Positions 1 through 8,701 of a stretch of DNA of 64,000 nt are shown here, one piece after another. Positions within the stretch are counted from its first letter, which is position 1. Each line of letters begins with the position of its first letter. The translations under genes and the position numbers were made by a program. The notes under the pieces are model-generated. The model was not told the DNA's origin, made no database searches, and saw only the letters and a list, made by a program, of their open reading frames with translations. Source of the DNA: Flavobacterium panici (GTDB lineage Bacteria > Bacteroidota > Bacteroidia > Flavobacteriales > Flavobacteriaceae); the NCBI RefSeq assembly GCF_903819335.1, contig NZ_CAIJDE010000055.1, positions 1-64,000 on the forward strand. Direction: 5' to 3'.

Positions 1-152
1 GAGGAGTTTTTATGTTTTACACTTGTTTTGACTGGTTTTGCCGCAAAGGCATTAAGACGCAAAGTCTGGTTTTTCTACCGTTTTATTAATCTCGCAGAGA
101 GGCAGAGGCGCAAAATTTCTATTTTTGAGGTGTTTTACTTTTGAAAACTCAT

Positions 153-234
153 GCCCTAGCCCCGATAGAAGTGGAAATCCTTTTATTTTGGGGTTCAAAA
201 TAAAAGATTGAAACGGATAGCGGGAAATAGCTCC
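153..234 (+). repeat. Structured intergenic element, copy 1
   Basis: The segment begins GCCCTAGCCCCGATAGAAG and ends ACGGATAGCGGGAAATAG. Its centre is a perfect 10-bp stem, CTTTTATTTT (180-189) against AAAATAAAAG (197-206), with a 7-nt loop. A second, diverged copy with the same order of conserved words but a different stem lies on the minus strand at 17684-17793. The conserved flanks and exchanged stem bases suggest a structured family. Its function is unknown. Confidence 0.65.
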
Positions 235-487
235 TTAAAAAAAGTAAATCCCATTTTTTTAAATTCCAAATTCCAAACCAAAAGGCTTCGACTTCGCTCA
301 GCCGGACAATCGGTATTCAAATCATAACGATTTCACTCAAACCTTAGAGTTTTTCACTCTTATATATTATAGTAGAGCTTTCTACTTATATAAACAAACT
401 GGAGGCTTTGTAAATATGTCCAGTTATACAAATGGACACCACAATTATATATACTTACATAATAAAGCAATCTTCTACATATATATA

Positions 488-518
488 TTGTATGTATTTT
501 TGTAATCACTTATATTTG
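488..518 (+). promoter_or_regulatory. Promoter of thrS operon
   Basis: TTG at 488-490 and TATATTTG at 511-518 are separated by 20 bp, matching the Bacteroidota housekeeping promoter (-33 TTTG, -7 TAnnTTTG). Transcription would start near 524, giving a leader of about 15 nt before the thrS ATG. The hairpins upstream at 371-438 would then lie outside the mRNA. Confidence 0.6.
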
Positions 519-538
519 CATTCACAAAATTATAAACA

Positions 539-2485
539 ATGATCAAGATTACTTTACCCGATGGGTCAATTAGAGAGTTCGCTCAAGGCGTAACTCCAAT
601 GGAGGTCGCTAAAAACATTAGCGAAGGTTTTGCAAGAAATGTTATTTCTGCATCTTTTAATGGTACAACTATTGAAACCGAGACTCCATTAACGACCGAT
701 GGTAATCTTATATTATATACTTGGAATGATGCTGAAGGTAAAAAAGCTTTCTGGCATTCGACTTCGCACGTAATGGCGCAAGCTCTAGAGGAATTGTACC
801 CTGGAATTAAATTAACTCTTGGGCCGGCAATTGCTAATGGGTTTTACTATGATGTGGATTTTGAAGACCAAAAGATCTCTGAGGCTGATTTTAAAAAGAT
901 CGAAGATCGTGTTCTTGAGATTTCAAGAGGTAAACATGAATTCAAAATGCGTCCGGTTAGTAAGGCTGATGCATTAGAAATGTACAAAGACAATGTTTAC
1001 AAGACTGAATTGATTTCTAATCTTGAAGACGGTACTATTACTTTTTGCGATCACTCTACTTTTACTGATTTATGTCGTGGTGGACATATTCCGAATACTG
1101 GAATCATCAAAGCTATGAAAATCATGAGTGTTGCCGGTGCTTACTGGAGAGGTGATGAAAAAAACAAGCAGCTGACTCGTGTTTACGGAACTTCTTTCCC
1201 TAAACAAAAAGATTTAACTGAGTATCTTGAACTTCTTGAAGAAGCTAAACGTCGTGATCACCGTAAATTAGGAAAGGAACTTGAATTGTTTGCTTTCTCT
1301 CAGAAAGTGGGCCAAGGTTTACCTTTATGGTTACCAAAAGGTGCTGCGCTTAGAGAGCGTTTGGAGCAATTTTTAAAGAGAGCTCAAAAGAAAGCAGGTT
1401 ACGAGCAAGTTGTGAGTCCGCATATTGGACAAAAAGAACTTTACGTAACTTCTGGTCACTATGCTAAATATGGTGCTGATAGTTTTCAGCCGATACATAC
1501 TCCTGCTGAAGGTGAAGAGTTTTTATTGAAACCAATGAACTGTCCTCACCACTGTGAAATTTACAATGTAAGACCTTGGTCGTATAAAGATTTACCTAAG
1601 CGTTATGCTGAATTTGGTACTGTATATAGATATGAGCAATCTGGTGAGTTACATGGTTTAACTCGTGTTAGAGGTTTTACTCAGGATGATGCACATATTT
1701 TCTGTACTCCGGAACAATTAGATGAAGAGTTCAAAAAAGTAATTGACCTTGTACTATATGTATTTGGTTCGTTAGGTTTTGAAAACTTTACTGCTCAAAT
1801 TTCATTGAGAGATCAGGAGAATAGAGAGAAATATATTGGTACAGATGAAAACTGGGAGAAAGCTGAAAACGCAATTATCAATGCTGCAGCTGACAAAGGT
1901 TTGAATACTGTTGTAGAATATGGTGAAGCTGCATTTTACGGACCTAAGCTTGACTTTATGGTTAAGGATGCTTTGGGAAGACAATGGCAGTTAGGAACAA
2001 TTCAGGTTGATTACAACCTTCCTGAGCGTTTTGATTTGACATACAAAGGTGCTGATAATGAATTACATCGCCCGGTTATGATTCACAGAGCTCCTTTTGG
2101 ATCTATGGAACGTTTTATAGCAATTTTACTGGAGCACACTGCAGGAAATTTCCCACTTTGGCTAATGCCTGAGCAGGCTATTATATTGTCTTTGAGCGAG
2201 AAATACGAAAATTATGCTAAAAAAGTTTTAGATTTGCTAGAAAATCACGAAATTCGCGCCCTAATTGACAACCGAAATGAAACTATCGGTAAGAAAATTA
2301 GAGATGCAGAAATGCAAAAAATTCCATTTATGCTTATCGTGGGTGAGGAAGAGGAGAAAAACGGTACAATTTCTATTCGTCGCCACGGCCAAGAAGGAAA
2401 AGGTAATATCACTGTTTCTATCGAAGAATTTGCTTCGATTGTAGACGAAGAAATAAAAAAGACATTAAAAGTATTTACAGTTTAA
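539..2485 (+). CDS. thrS: Threonyl-tRNA synthetase
   Basis: Class II aminoacyl-tRNA synthetase that charges tRNA-Thr in the cytoplasm. The 648 residues show the full bacterial layout: TGS domain (about 1-60), the editing domain with HxxxH (H73 to H77), the catalytic core with the zinc-binding MNCPHH segment, the class II motif 3 region ending GSMERF, and a C-terminal anticodon-binding domain. The length is normal. It is the first gene of a run with infC, rpmI and rplT, an order common in bacteria. The ATG sits about 15 nt after the predicted start of transcription. Confidence 0.97.
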   Translation: MIKITLPDGSIREFAQGVTPMEVAKNISEGFARNVISASFNGTTIETETPLTTDGNLILYTWNDAEGKKAFWHSTSHVMAQALEELYPGIKLTLGPAIANGFYYDVDFEDQKISEADFKKIEDRVLEISRGKHEFKMRPVSKADALEMYKDNVYKTELISNLEDGTITFCDHSTFTDLCRGGHIPNTGIIKAMKIMSVAGAYWRGDEKNKQLTRVYGTSFPKQKDLTEYLELLEEAKRRDHRKLGKELELFAFSQKVGQGLPLWLPKGAALRERLEQFLKRAQKKAGYEQVVSPHIGQKELYVTSGHYAKYGADSFQPIHTPAEGEEFLLKPMNCPHHCEIYNVRPWSYKDLPKRYAEFGTVYRYEQSGELHGLTRVRGFTQDDAHIFCTPEQLDEEFKKVIDLVLYVFGSLGFENFTAQISLRDQENREKYIGTDENWEKAENAIINAAADKGLNTVVEYGEAAFYGPKLDFMVKDALGRQWQLGTIQVDYNLPERFDLTYKGADNELHRPVMIHRAPFGSMERFIAILLEHTAGNFPLWLMPEQAIILSLSEKYENYAKKVLDLLENHEIRALIDNRNETIGKKIRDAEMQKIPFMLIVGEEEEKNGTISIRRHGQEGKGNITVSIEEFASIVDEEIKKTLKVFTV

Positions 2486-2501
2486 CTTAAATTAGAAAGT
2501 C

Positions 2502-3059
2502 ATAGCAATAAAAAGTAACAGAGGTTTTCAACCTCGAGTAGAAAAAAAAGATGCACACAGAATAAATAACAATATTCGTGGTGTACAGGAAGTAAGGTTA
2601 GTAGGCGAGAACATCGAACCAGGTGTATTTAAGCTTGCAGAAGCTTTACGTCTAGCAGATCAGTTTGAATTAGACTTGGTTGAAATTTCGCCAAATGCTG
2701 AGCCGCCGGTTTGTAAAATCATGGATTACAAGAAATTTGTTTACGAACAAAAGAAGCGTGATAAGGCATTAAAAGCTAAATCATCGCAGGTTGTAGTAAA
2801 AGAGATTCGTTTTGGTCCTCAAACAGATGAGCATGATTATGAATTTAAAAGAAAGAATGCTGAGAAGTTCTTAAAAGAAGGAGCTAAATTAAAAGCATTT
2901 GTTTTCTTTAAAGGACGTTCGATCATCTATAAAGATCAAGGACAAATTTTACTTTTACGTTTGGCAACAGATTTAGAAGAGCATGGTAAAGTGGAAGCTA
3001 TGCCGGTTCTTGAAGGAAAGAGAATGATTATGTTCATTGCTCCGAAAAAGAAAAAGTAA
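2502..3059 (+). CDS. infC: Translation initiation factor IF-3 with a non-AUG start
   Basis: IF-3 binds the 30S subunit and checks the start codon and initiator tRNA. The conserved IF-3 N-terminus (SNRGFQPRVEKKDAHRINN) is encoded from 2514 on, well upstream of the first possible TTG at 2676. The frame is open back to a TAG at 2493 and contains no ATG, GTG or TTG before that conserved block, so ATA at 2502 (or ATA at 2508) is the likely start, giving about 185 residues. E. coli infC uses AUU and is autoregulated through it. The protein ends in the basic tail APKKKK. It lies 16 nt after thrS. Confidence 0.9.
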   Translation: MAIKSNRGFQPRVEKKDAHRINNNIRGVQEVRLVGENIEPGVFKLAEALRLADQFELDLVEISPNAEPPVCKIMDYKKFVYEQKKRDKALKAKSSQVVVKEIRFGPQTDEHDYEFKRKNAEKFLKEGAKLKAFVFFKGRSIIYKDQGQILLLRLATDLEEHGKVEAMPVLEGKRMIMFIAPKKKK

Positions 3060-3068
3060 AACAGTTTG

Positions 3069-3115
3069 CAGTCGCAGTTTTCAGTTTTCGCATTGTAAAC
3101 TGAAAACCGAGACTG
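3069..3115. repeat. Intergenic hairpin inside the ribosomal operon
   Basis: GTTTTCAGTTT (3077-3087) pairs perfectly with AAACTGAAAAC (3097-3107), and CAGTC (3069-3073) with GACTG (3111-3115). The arms read as degenerate 7-bp words ending in CAGT, and their complement as words containing ACTGA. The hairpin lies between infC and rpmI with no T-tract, so it is not a standard terminator. It could affect mRNA processing between the two genes. Confidence 0.7.
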
Positions 3116-3163
3116 ACAACTAAAAAAATAAGTAAGTAAGAATAAATTAAAACACTAGGAAAA

Positions 3164-3361
3164 ATGCCTAAAATGAAAACTAAATCTAGCGCTAAGAAAC
3201 GTTTTAAAGTTACTGGTTCTGGAAAGATTAAAAGAAAGCATGCTTTTAAAAGTCACATCTTGACTAAAAAATCTAAAAAACGTAAATTAGCTTTGACACA
3301 CTCAGCGCTAGTTCACTCAACAGATATGAAAAGCATCAAACAACAATTAAGAATTATCTAA
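3164..3361 (+). CDS. rpmI: 50S ribosomal protein L35
   Basis: A 65-residue, very basic protein starting MPKMKTKSSAKKRFKVTGSG, the family signature, at normal length. It is a structural protein of the large subunit. It lies between infC and rplT, its usual neighbours. Confidence 0.97.
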   Translation: MPKMKTKSSAKKRFKVTGSGKIKRKHAFKSHILTKKSKKRKLALTHSALVHSTDMKSIKQQLRII

Positions 3362-3370
3362 TAATTCTTT

Positions 3371-3396
3371 AGGTTAAAAAATTATTTATATAACCT
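3371..3396 (+). promoter_or_regulatory. Possible leader hairpin before rplT
   Basis: AGGTTA (3371-3376) and TAACCT (3391-3396) form a 6-bp stem in the 101-bp gap between rpmI and rplT. A longer unexplained sequence follows to 3462. L20 autoregulates its operon through mRNA structure in other bacteria, so this gap is a plausible control region. The sequence alone does not prove it. Confidence 0.25.
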
Positions 3397-3462
3397 TGGA
3401 GTATGGCTTTCAAGTTCCTTTGATTCAATTCAGGACGCCTGCTACAAAAACACATTAAAATT

Positions 3463-3807
3463 ATGCCAAGATCGGTAAATTCAGTTGCTAAAAGAGCAAG
3501 AAGAAAAAAAATAATGAAGCAAGCCAAAGGTTTCTTTGGTAGACGTAAAAACGTTTGGACAGTTGCTAAGAACGCGGTAGAGAAAGCGATGAGCTACGCT
3601 TACCGTGACAGAAAACAGAATAAAAGAAATTTCCGTTCATTATGGATTCAACGTATTAACGCTGGAGCTAGATTAGAAGGAATGTCTTATTCTCAATTCA
3701 TGGGGAAAGTTAAAGCTAACGGAATCGAATTGAACCGTAAAGTTCTTGCAGATTTAGCTATGAACCACCCAGAAGCTTTCAAAGCAATACTTAATAAAGT
3801 AAAATAA
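3463..3807 (+). CDS. rplT: 50S ribosomal protein L20
   Basis: A 114-residue basic protein with the L20 hallmarks: MPRSVNSVAKRARRKKIMKQ at the start, then GFFGRRK and the RDRKQNKRNFR segment. L20 is an early 23S rRNA-binding assembly protein and in many bacteria represses its own operon. It is the last gene of the operon, which is closed by the hairpin at 3851. Confidence 0.97.
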   Translation: MPRSVNSVAKRARRKKIMKQAKGFFGRRKNVWTVAKNAVEKAMSYAYRDRKQNKRNFRSLWIQRINAGARLEGMSYSQFMGKVKANGIELNRKVLADLAMNHPEAFKAILNKVK

Positions 3808-3850
3808 ACGTTTTATAAACTCAATTTAGATTACTTACTTATCATAAAGA

Positions 3851-3880
3851 AACCATTCGTTAATTCGGATGGTTTTTTGT
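3851..3880 (+). terminator. Terminator after rplT
   Basis: AACCATTCG and CGGATGGTT form a 9-bp stem with one G-T pair and a 6-nt loop, followed by a run of T. It ends the thrS-infC-rpmI-rplT unit. Confidence 0.85.
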
Positions 3881-3930
3881 TTTTACGATAATCTGCTTTA
3901 CCTTTAATCCTCTCATAAAACAATTGTAAA

Positions 3931-4503
3931 ATGTTTACGGCACTTTTTGATCATATTCAGAAATTCATAACACTAGAGCCTTCAGAAATTGATATATTAG
4001 AAGCATGTCTTACTATCTCGAAAGTAAAAAAGAAAGAACACCTATTACAGGAAGGCCAGGTTTGTAATAACTTATATTTTATACTAAAAGGCTGTGCGAG
4101 ACAATATATCATTAATCCGAAAGGTGTAGAACAAACTTTGCAATTTGCAGTTGAAAATTGGTGGATAACCGACTATTTAAGTTATCACAACACTACTCCA
4201 TCCCATTTCTATATTCAAACAGTTGAAAACTGTGAATTAATCGCAATTGAAAAAAGCACTTTAGAGTCTCTGTTAATTGAAATTCCGAAGCTGGAAAGAT
4301 ATTTTAGAATTGTTTCTCAAAAATCATTTGGAGCTGCTCAAATGCGTATTAAATTTTTATTTACAATGTCTGCAGAGGAAAGGTATCATCATTTTAATAA
4401 TCAAAATCCGGAGTTTGTACAGCGTGTACCACAATACATGCTTGCCTCCTATTTAGATTTTTCTGCAGAATTTATGAGTAAAATCAGGGCTGGAAAAGTA
4501 TGA
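3931..4503 (+). CDS. Crp/Fnr-family transcriptional regulator
   Basis: A 190-residue protein. Residues about 20-115 match a cyclic-nucleotide-binding fold (HLLQEGQVCNNLYFILKGCAR). The C-terminus, around YMLASYLDFSAEFMSKIR, is the short winged-helix part typical of Bacteroidota members. The ligand-contact Arg of true CRP is not obvious, so the effector is unknown. Upstream, TTTG at 3876 and TACCTTTA at 3899 form a weak promoter match. The gene lies 79 bp before an AhpD-like gene that it may control; this pairing is common in Flavobacteriia. Confidence 0.85.
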   Translation: MFTALFDHIQKFITLEPSEIDILEACLTISKVKKKEHLLQEGQVCNNLYFILKGCARQYIINPKGVEQTLQFAVENWWITDYLSYHNTTPSHFYIQTVENCELIAIEKSTLESLLIEIPKLERYFRIVSQKSFGAAQMRIKFLFTMSAEERYHHFNNQNPEFVQRVPQYMLASYLDFSAEFMSKIRAGKV

Positions 4504-4582
4504 TTTCAATTTCTTGAAGTAGTTCAAGTTTTTAAAAGGATACATTACTGACCTTTGTAATGAACTTTTAAAACACATAAAA

Positions 4583-5017
4583 ATGAAATCAAGAATTCTT
4601 ATCCCAGAAGCTGCCCCACAAGCTTATCAAGCTTTAATTAACTTAGAAAAATATATCTCTACTACTTCATTAACTCCAGTTCATAAAGAATTAATTAAAA
4701 TACGCGCTTCTCAAATTAATGGTTGTGCTTATTGTATCAACATGCACACTGCTGATGCGAGAAAACATGGTATTTCTGAACAGAGAATATACTTAACAAG
4801 CGCATGGCGTGAAGCTGATGTTTATACTGAAGAAGAAAAAGCTATTTTAGCTTTAACAGAACAGGTAACTTTAATTAACAATCATGTTACTGACGAAGTT
4901 TATCAAAATGCTGCAAACTTATTTGATGAAAAATATTTAGCAGAAATTATCCTTGCAATCATTACTATTAACTCTTGGAACAGATTGGCAATTACTACAG
5001 GATTAAGAGCTGTATAA
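4583..5017 (+). CDS. Carboxymuconolactone decarboxylase / AhpD-like protein
   Basis: A 144-residue protein of the CMD/AhpD family. The redox motif C48-x2-C51 followed by H55 lies in NGCAYCINMHTADARKHG. Members with this CxxCxxxH motif are usually alkylhydroperoxidase-like thiol peroxidases, not decarboxylases. Together with the Crp/Fnr gene upstream this suggests a small redox-response unit; that link is inferred from position only. Confidence 0.87.
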   Translation: MKSRILIPEAAPQAYQALINLEKYISTTSLTPVHKELIKIRASQINGCAYCINMHTADARKHGISEQRIYLTSAWREADVYTEEEKAILALTEQVTLINNHVTDEVYQNAANLFDEKYLAEIILAIITINSWNRLAITTGLRAV

Positions 5018-5058
5018 TTCCTTTATAAGGATAAATTTTACAACATTTTTAAAATTCT

Positions 5059-5085
5059 AAACCCTCCTGCCAGAGGGTTTCTTTG
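5059..5085 (+). terminator. Terminator after AhpD-like gene
   Basis: AAACCCTC and GAGGGTTT form a perfect 8-bp stem around CTGCCA, followed by CTTTG. Confidence 0.75.
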
Positions 5086-5448
5086 TATTTACCTGTAAAT
5101 GAGACTCAGTTAAATAAAAATTCAATCATTTTACAAAAACAGGTATTTATACTCTTTCATAGGAATTTAGGTTTTCTATTTTTGATTTATGATTTCAAAA
5201 TACACTACAATAAATTCATACTCTATGGCAGTTTCTTTTGTCTTTTTTGCATGTCAGAAGGAGTATTCTAATTCTTCTAATTTAAAAAACTCACAACTCA
5301 AAAATATAACAAGTATAAATCTTCATCGGATTTTTCATTAGTTATTTATAAGTACGGGGAAATACGGAAATCCGTACGAAGGCTATAACTAAGAGGATTA
5401 ATTTTGAAAAAAAGAATAGGTTTCAATTTACTATAAAATAAAATTTGT
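5086..5448. other. Long intergenic region with palindromic site
   Basis: About 360 bp between a terminator and a response-regulator gene. An open frame starting with TTG at 5083 has no protein-like features. The notable feature is the dyad at 5352-5377, described separately. The rest is AT-rich. Confidence 0.6.
5352..5377. promoter_or_regulatory. Operator-like palindrome upstream of a response regulator
   Basis: TACGGA (5363-5368), AA, TCCGTA (5371-5376) is a tight dyad. A second copy of the half site GTACGG at 5352-5357 also pairs with CCGTAC at 5372-5377. The three GTACGG-type half sites lie about 75-95 bp before the regulator start. This looks like a binding site, possibly autoregulatory; which protein binds is unknown. 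Confidence 0.4.
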
Positions 5449-6117
5449 ATGTTCAAAAAGGTTTTAATTGCAGAGGACATAGACAGTATTAGTGCAACAA
5501 TTATAAAAGTTCTTGAAGAATTAGAAATTCCGGTAATTCATCATGTAAAATATTATGATGATGGTTTATTAAAAATCAGAAAAAGTCTTCTTGACAATGA
5601 GCCGTATGATTTACTAATTACCGATTTATCTTTTAAAATGGATCATCGAAATACCAACATTTTGAACGGTGAAGAGCTTATTAACTCCGTGAATAAAATA
5701 CATCCACAATTAAAGAAAATTGTATTTTCATCGGAAGATAAATCATATAGAATAAAAAAGCTTTTTAATGAATCAAAGATCACGGCTTATGTTTCTAAAG
5801 GAAGAAACAGTATTGAGGAGTTAAAAATTGCTATGCAAAAGGCTTACAAGAATGAAGAGAAAATACTTTCTTCAGATTTAAGCTTTAGTTTTAATGATAA
5901 ATCTTTAATTGAAATTGAATCTTATGACATTTCTATTTTAACCTTAATGGCAAGAGGCTATATTTTAGGAAACATTTCAAATGAATTTAAGGCAAAATCG
6001 ATAACTCCAAACGGAACCAGCAGCATTGAGAAACGAATTAATAAATTAAAAATATATTTTAAAGCTAATAACAATGTACACTTAATTGCTATAGCCAAAG
6101 ATTTCGGCTTAATTTAA
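5449..6117 (+). CDS. Response regulator with LuxR-like output domain
   Basis: 222 residues. The receiver domain has E9-D10, the phosphorylatable D59 in LLITDL, S94/S95 at the switch position and K117 in YVSKG. The C-terminal part (about 155-222) resembles a diverged LuxR/NarL helix-turn-helix, ending with IEKRINKLKIYFKANNNVHL. No kinase gene is adjacent, so the partner is elsewhere. A small membrane protein follows 15 bp later and is probably co-transcribed. Confidence 0.8.
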   Translation: MFKKVLIAEDIDSISATIIKVLEELEIPVIHHVKYYDDGLLKIRKSLLDNEPYDLLITDLSFKMDHRNTNILNGEELINSVNKIHPQLKKIVFSSEDKSYRIKKLFNESKITAYVSKGRNSIEELKIAMQKAYKNEEKILSSDLSFSFNDKSLIEIESYDISILTLMARGYILGNISNEFKAKSITPNGTSSIEKRINKLKIYFKANNNVHLIAIAKDFGLI

Positions 6118-6132
6118 ATCCTGTTAAACTTT

Positions 6133-6363
6133 ATGAAACTTAAATATAAATTTAATCTGATATCGAAGATCAACACAGCCAGCAATAAAATTATCATAAA
6201 AACATTACTGCTTTGTCTTTTCTTGTCTATATGTTTTGCTTATGTTTCTGAAAAAACGGGCTGGCTTGAAATAGACTGGAAGATTATTTTTATACCTGCA
6301 CTTCTTGTTTTGCAAATAATAATTATTGGAAAAGCTTTACAAAATAGATATAAAAAGCTTTAA
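6133..6363 (+). CDS. Small membrane protein
   Basis: 76 residues with two likely membrane helices (about 22-42 and 50-68). No family recognised. It follows the response regulator by 15 bp, so it is probably in the same transcript. Confidence 0.55.
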   Translation: MKLKYKFNLISKINTASNKIIIKTLLLCLFLSICFAYVSEKTGWLEIDWKIIFIPALLVLQIIIIGKALQNRYKKL

Positions 6364-6367
6364 GTAT

Positions 6368-6400
6368 TTTGATTTAAAAATATCGAAATGCTTATATTTG
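6368..6400 (+). promoter_or_regulatory. Promoter of the EEP phosphoesterase gene
   Basis: TTTG at 6368-6371 and TATATTTG at 6393-6400, 21 bp apart, match the Bacteroidota promoter. The ATG is 16 bp downstream. Confidence 0.55.
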
Positions 6401-6415
6401 ATTTTTTAAAGCCTT

Positions 6416-7222
6416 ATGAAAATTCTTATAAATTACGTTCTCTTATTATTCATTTCTTTCCATTCTTTAGCACAGACTAAGATTATTTCCTGGAATTTGG
6501 AAAATTTTGGAAAATCTAAATCACAATCTACCTTAAATTTTATTGCTAATACGGTACGCGATTATGATATTGTTGCCATCCAGGAAGTTGTTGCCGGATA
6601 CGGCGGCTCGCAGACTGTTGCGAAACTTGCCATATTGCTAAATGAAAAAGGGTCAAAATGGGATTATGTTATTAGTGATCCTACAAGTGGAACCAGCTAT
6701 AAAAAAGAACGCTATGCTTTTCTTTGGAAAACAAATAAAGCCAAATTAAAAGGAGAACCATGGCTTGAAAAAAAGTATAATTTAGAAATTGACCGCGAAC
6801 CCTATTTTGCAACTTTCGAGATAAACAAAAAAACATTTACTCTGGTCAATTTTCATGCAATCACAAAAAGCAAACAGCCGGAAACTGAAATTAAATATTT
6901 TAAATTTCTGCCTCAGCAATATCCCAATCTCAATTTAGTATTTACCGGAGATTTTAATTGTCCGGAGTCCCATACTGTTTTTAATCCGTTAAAGAAAATG
7001 GGATATACTTCGATGCTGCAGAAGCAAAAAACTACTTTAAAGCAAAAATGTAATGGAGATATTTGCCTTGCTTCTGAATTTGATAATACTTTTTATAACC
7101 CAAATCGATTAAATCACATCGATTCAGGAGTAATTTTATTCTATAAAAAATTCAATACGCTTCAGGATGCCCGAAAAATATCCGATCATATTCCTATTTG
7201 GCTTGAATTTTCGTTGAATTAA
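6416..7222 (+). CDS. Secreted endonuclease/exonuclease/phosphatase-family protein
   Basis: 268 residues with a signal peptide (about 1-19, ending SLAQ). The EEP fold motifs appear in order: SWNLENFG, the metal-binding Glu in VAIQEV, NFHA, GDFNCP (catalytic Asp and Asn) and the terminal SDHIPI. Members are metal-dependent nucleases or phosphoesterases; here the enzyme would act outside the cytoplasm. There is no T9SS sorting domain, unlike the second EEP protein at 56250. The next gene ends 2 bp away on the opposite strand. Confidence 0.88.
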   Translation: MKILINYVLLLFISFHSLAQTKIISWNLENFGKSKSQSTLNFIANTVRDYDIVAIQEVVAGYGGSQTVAKLAILLNEKGSKWDYVISDPTSGTSYKKERYAFLWKTNKAKLKGEPWLEKKYNLEIDREPYFATFEINKKTFTLVNFHAITKSKQPETEIKYFKFLPQQYPNLNLVFTGDFNCPESHTVFNPLKKMGYTSMLQKQKTTLKQKCNGDICLASEFDNTFYNPNRLNHIDSGVILFYKKFNTLQDARKISDHIPIWLEFSLN

Positions 7223-7223
7223 A

Positions 7224-8486
7224 TTATGTTTTGAGCTTTTTCTTTTTTGCTGCTGGGAATAAAACGTTATTTAAAATCAAGCGATAACCCGGAGAATTAG
7301 GATGTAAATCTAAAACAGTTGGCGGATCTCCAACCTGATGCTGAAAATCTTCGGGATCGTGCCCTCCAAAAAAGGTAAACATTCCTTTTCCTTTTTCTCC
7401 GTGAATGTATCTTGCTTCACCATTTAGTTCGCAGGTTCCCATCACTAATACATTTGATTTTACTAATGTTTCATTAAAAGAAGTGGTTTGTCCCATAAAT
7501 CCTTTTACCAATTGTGTATGATTTTGGCATAACATACTTGGAATTGGATCCCATTTTGCAGAAAATTCCATTAAGGTAAAGTAATCTTTTTCCATTGGGA
7601 CTCTTCTTTTACCAGTCATATCAATATCCGAAAACTCATAAACTTCTGGTCTTCGCTCTAAAATAAAGTCTTTGAATGCAAAAGAGTTTGCATAATTTAG
7701 TTTTGATTGATAATTAGATTCACTTGGGTCTCCATCAAACATAGTTTCGCAAATATCTACACCATCTGCTGCAAGCGCAATATCAAAACTATCAGTTGCT
7801 GAACACATGGCGAACATAAATCCGCCGCCGATAACAAAATCTCTTATTTTTTTTGCTACTGCACCTTTTTCCTGAGATACTTTAGAGTAACCCAATTTAG
7901 TTGCTAAAGCTTCTGCATCTTTTTTCTGTTCGATATACCAAGGTGTATTTTTATAAGCAGCATAAAATTTCCCATATTGTCCGGTAAAATCTTCGTGATG
8001 TAAATGCAGCCAATCATATAGTAATAATTGGTCACTTAAAACTTCTTCATCATATATTGGGGTAAATGGAATTTCTGCATAAGTTAATACTAATGTTACA
8101 GCGTCGTCCCAAGGTTGTTTTCCTTTTGGAGTATAAACGGCAATTTTTGGCGCTTTTTCAAGAACAACTGATTCCATATTTTGTGATGGACTTGAAATAT
8201 CATTTAAAATTGAGGCTTCTTCACTATCTGACAGTATCTCAAAACTAACGCCTCGAATTTTACATTCTTTACGAATTTCATCCGCATCCGGTAATAGAAA
8301 TGAGCCTCCGCGATAATTAAGCAACCAACTGGCTTTGTAATCTCTGCTCAAACACCAATAGGTAATACCGTAAGCTTTTAAGTGGTTTTGCTGCGTTGTT
8401 TCATCCATCGGAAGTAAAATAAACGAAGCTTTTGCATTAAGGGAAAGCAATAAAATGAAAATATAAACTAAACTTTTTTTCATCAA
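7224..8486 (-). CDS. Conserved periplasmic protein with GATase-like segment
   Basis: 420 residues with a signal peptide (about 1-20, ending NAKA). Around residues 215-235, GGGFMFAMCSATDSFDIAL resembles the nucleophile region of class I glutamine-amidotransferase-like folds, but a complete Cys-His-Glu triad cannot be shown by eye. Homologous flavobacterial proteins are often labelled asparagine synthetase B in databases. The signal peptide and lack of ATP-pyrophosphatase motifs argue against that label. The C-terminus is lysine-rich (AAKKKKLKT). Function unknown. Confidence 0.7.
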   Translation of the reverse strand: MMKKSLVYIFILLLSLNAKASFILLPMDETTQQNHLKAYGITYWCLSRDYKASWLLNYRGGSFLLPDADEIRKECKIRGVSFEILSDSEEASILNDISSPSQNMESVVLEKAPKIAVYTPKGKQPWDDAVTLVLTYAEIPFTPIYDEEVLSDQLLLYDWLHLHHEDFTGQYGKFYAAYKNTPWYIEQKKDAEALATKLGYSKVSQEKGAVAKKIRDFVIGGGFMFAMCSATDSFDIALAADGVDICETMFDGDPSESNYQSKLNYANSFAFKDFILERRPEVYEFSDIDMTGKRRVPMEKDYFTLMEFSAKWDPIPSMLCQNHTQLVKGFMGQTTSFNETLVKSNVLVMGTCELNGEARYIHGEKGKGMFTFFGGHDPEDFQHQVGDPPTVLDLHPNSPGYRLILNNVLFPAAKKKKLKT

Positions 8487-8701
8487 AAAATATTTTAAGT
8501 AAAGATATAAAGGAAGCTTATAAAATCACAATAGAAGACTGGTTTTATAATAATATAAAACTGTTAATTAACAAGAATACAAAAAAGTTGAAAGATTGAA
8601 ATTTTGTAAAAAACAGGTAAAAATACGTAAACTATGACAACTTTTTCTGCCTAAATTTGGAATCTAAAATCGACCAAATTAATCGATTAAAATCAAACCA
8701 A

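Larger units (their letters stand above)
1..538. other. Intergenic region upstream of thrS
   Basis: No gene is visible. The stretch is a patchwork of repeat fragments. Near 37-115 there are words resembling the GCAAAG/GACGC palindrome seen intact at 43427-43504. A structured element lies at 153-234, AAATTCC words at about 259-275, and a GCTTCGACTTCGCTCAGCC fragment near 285-303 that is part of the 26-bp arm at 42164. Two small perfect hairpins follow: AGTAGA-gctt-TCTACT at 371-386 and TGTCCA/TGGACA at 417-438. The last 50 bases hold the thrS promoter. Confidence 0.7.

Noticed and set aside
416..505. Frame of 29 codons upstream of thrS as a possible leader peptide
   Set aside because: Only one threonine codon, and the best promoter (488-518) lies downstream of most of it, so it would not be transcribed with thrS. 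No attenuator-like alternative hairpins.
5083..5271. 62-residue open frame starting with TTG
   Set aside because: Starts inside a terminator tail, composition biased by AT-rich DNA, no promoter or family resemblance.
7224..8486. Asparagine synthetase B label for the periplasmic protein
   Set aside because: Signal peptide present, and no Cys-1 glutaminase start or SGGxDS ATP-binding motif of AsnB.
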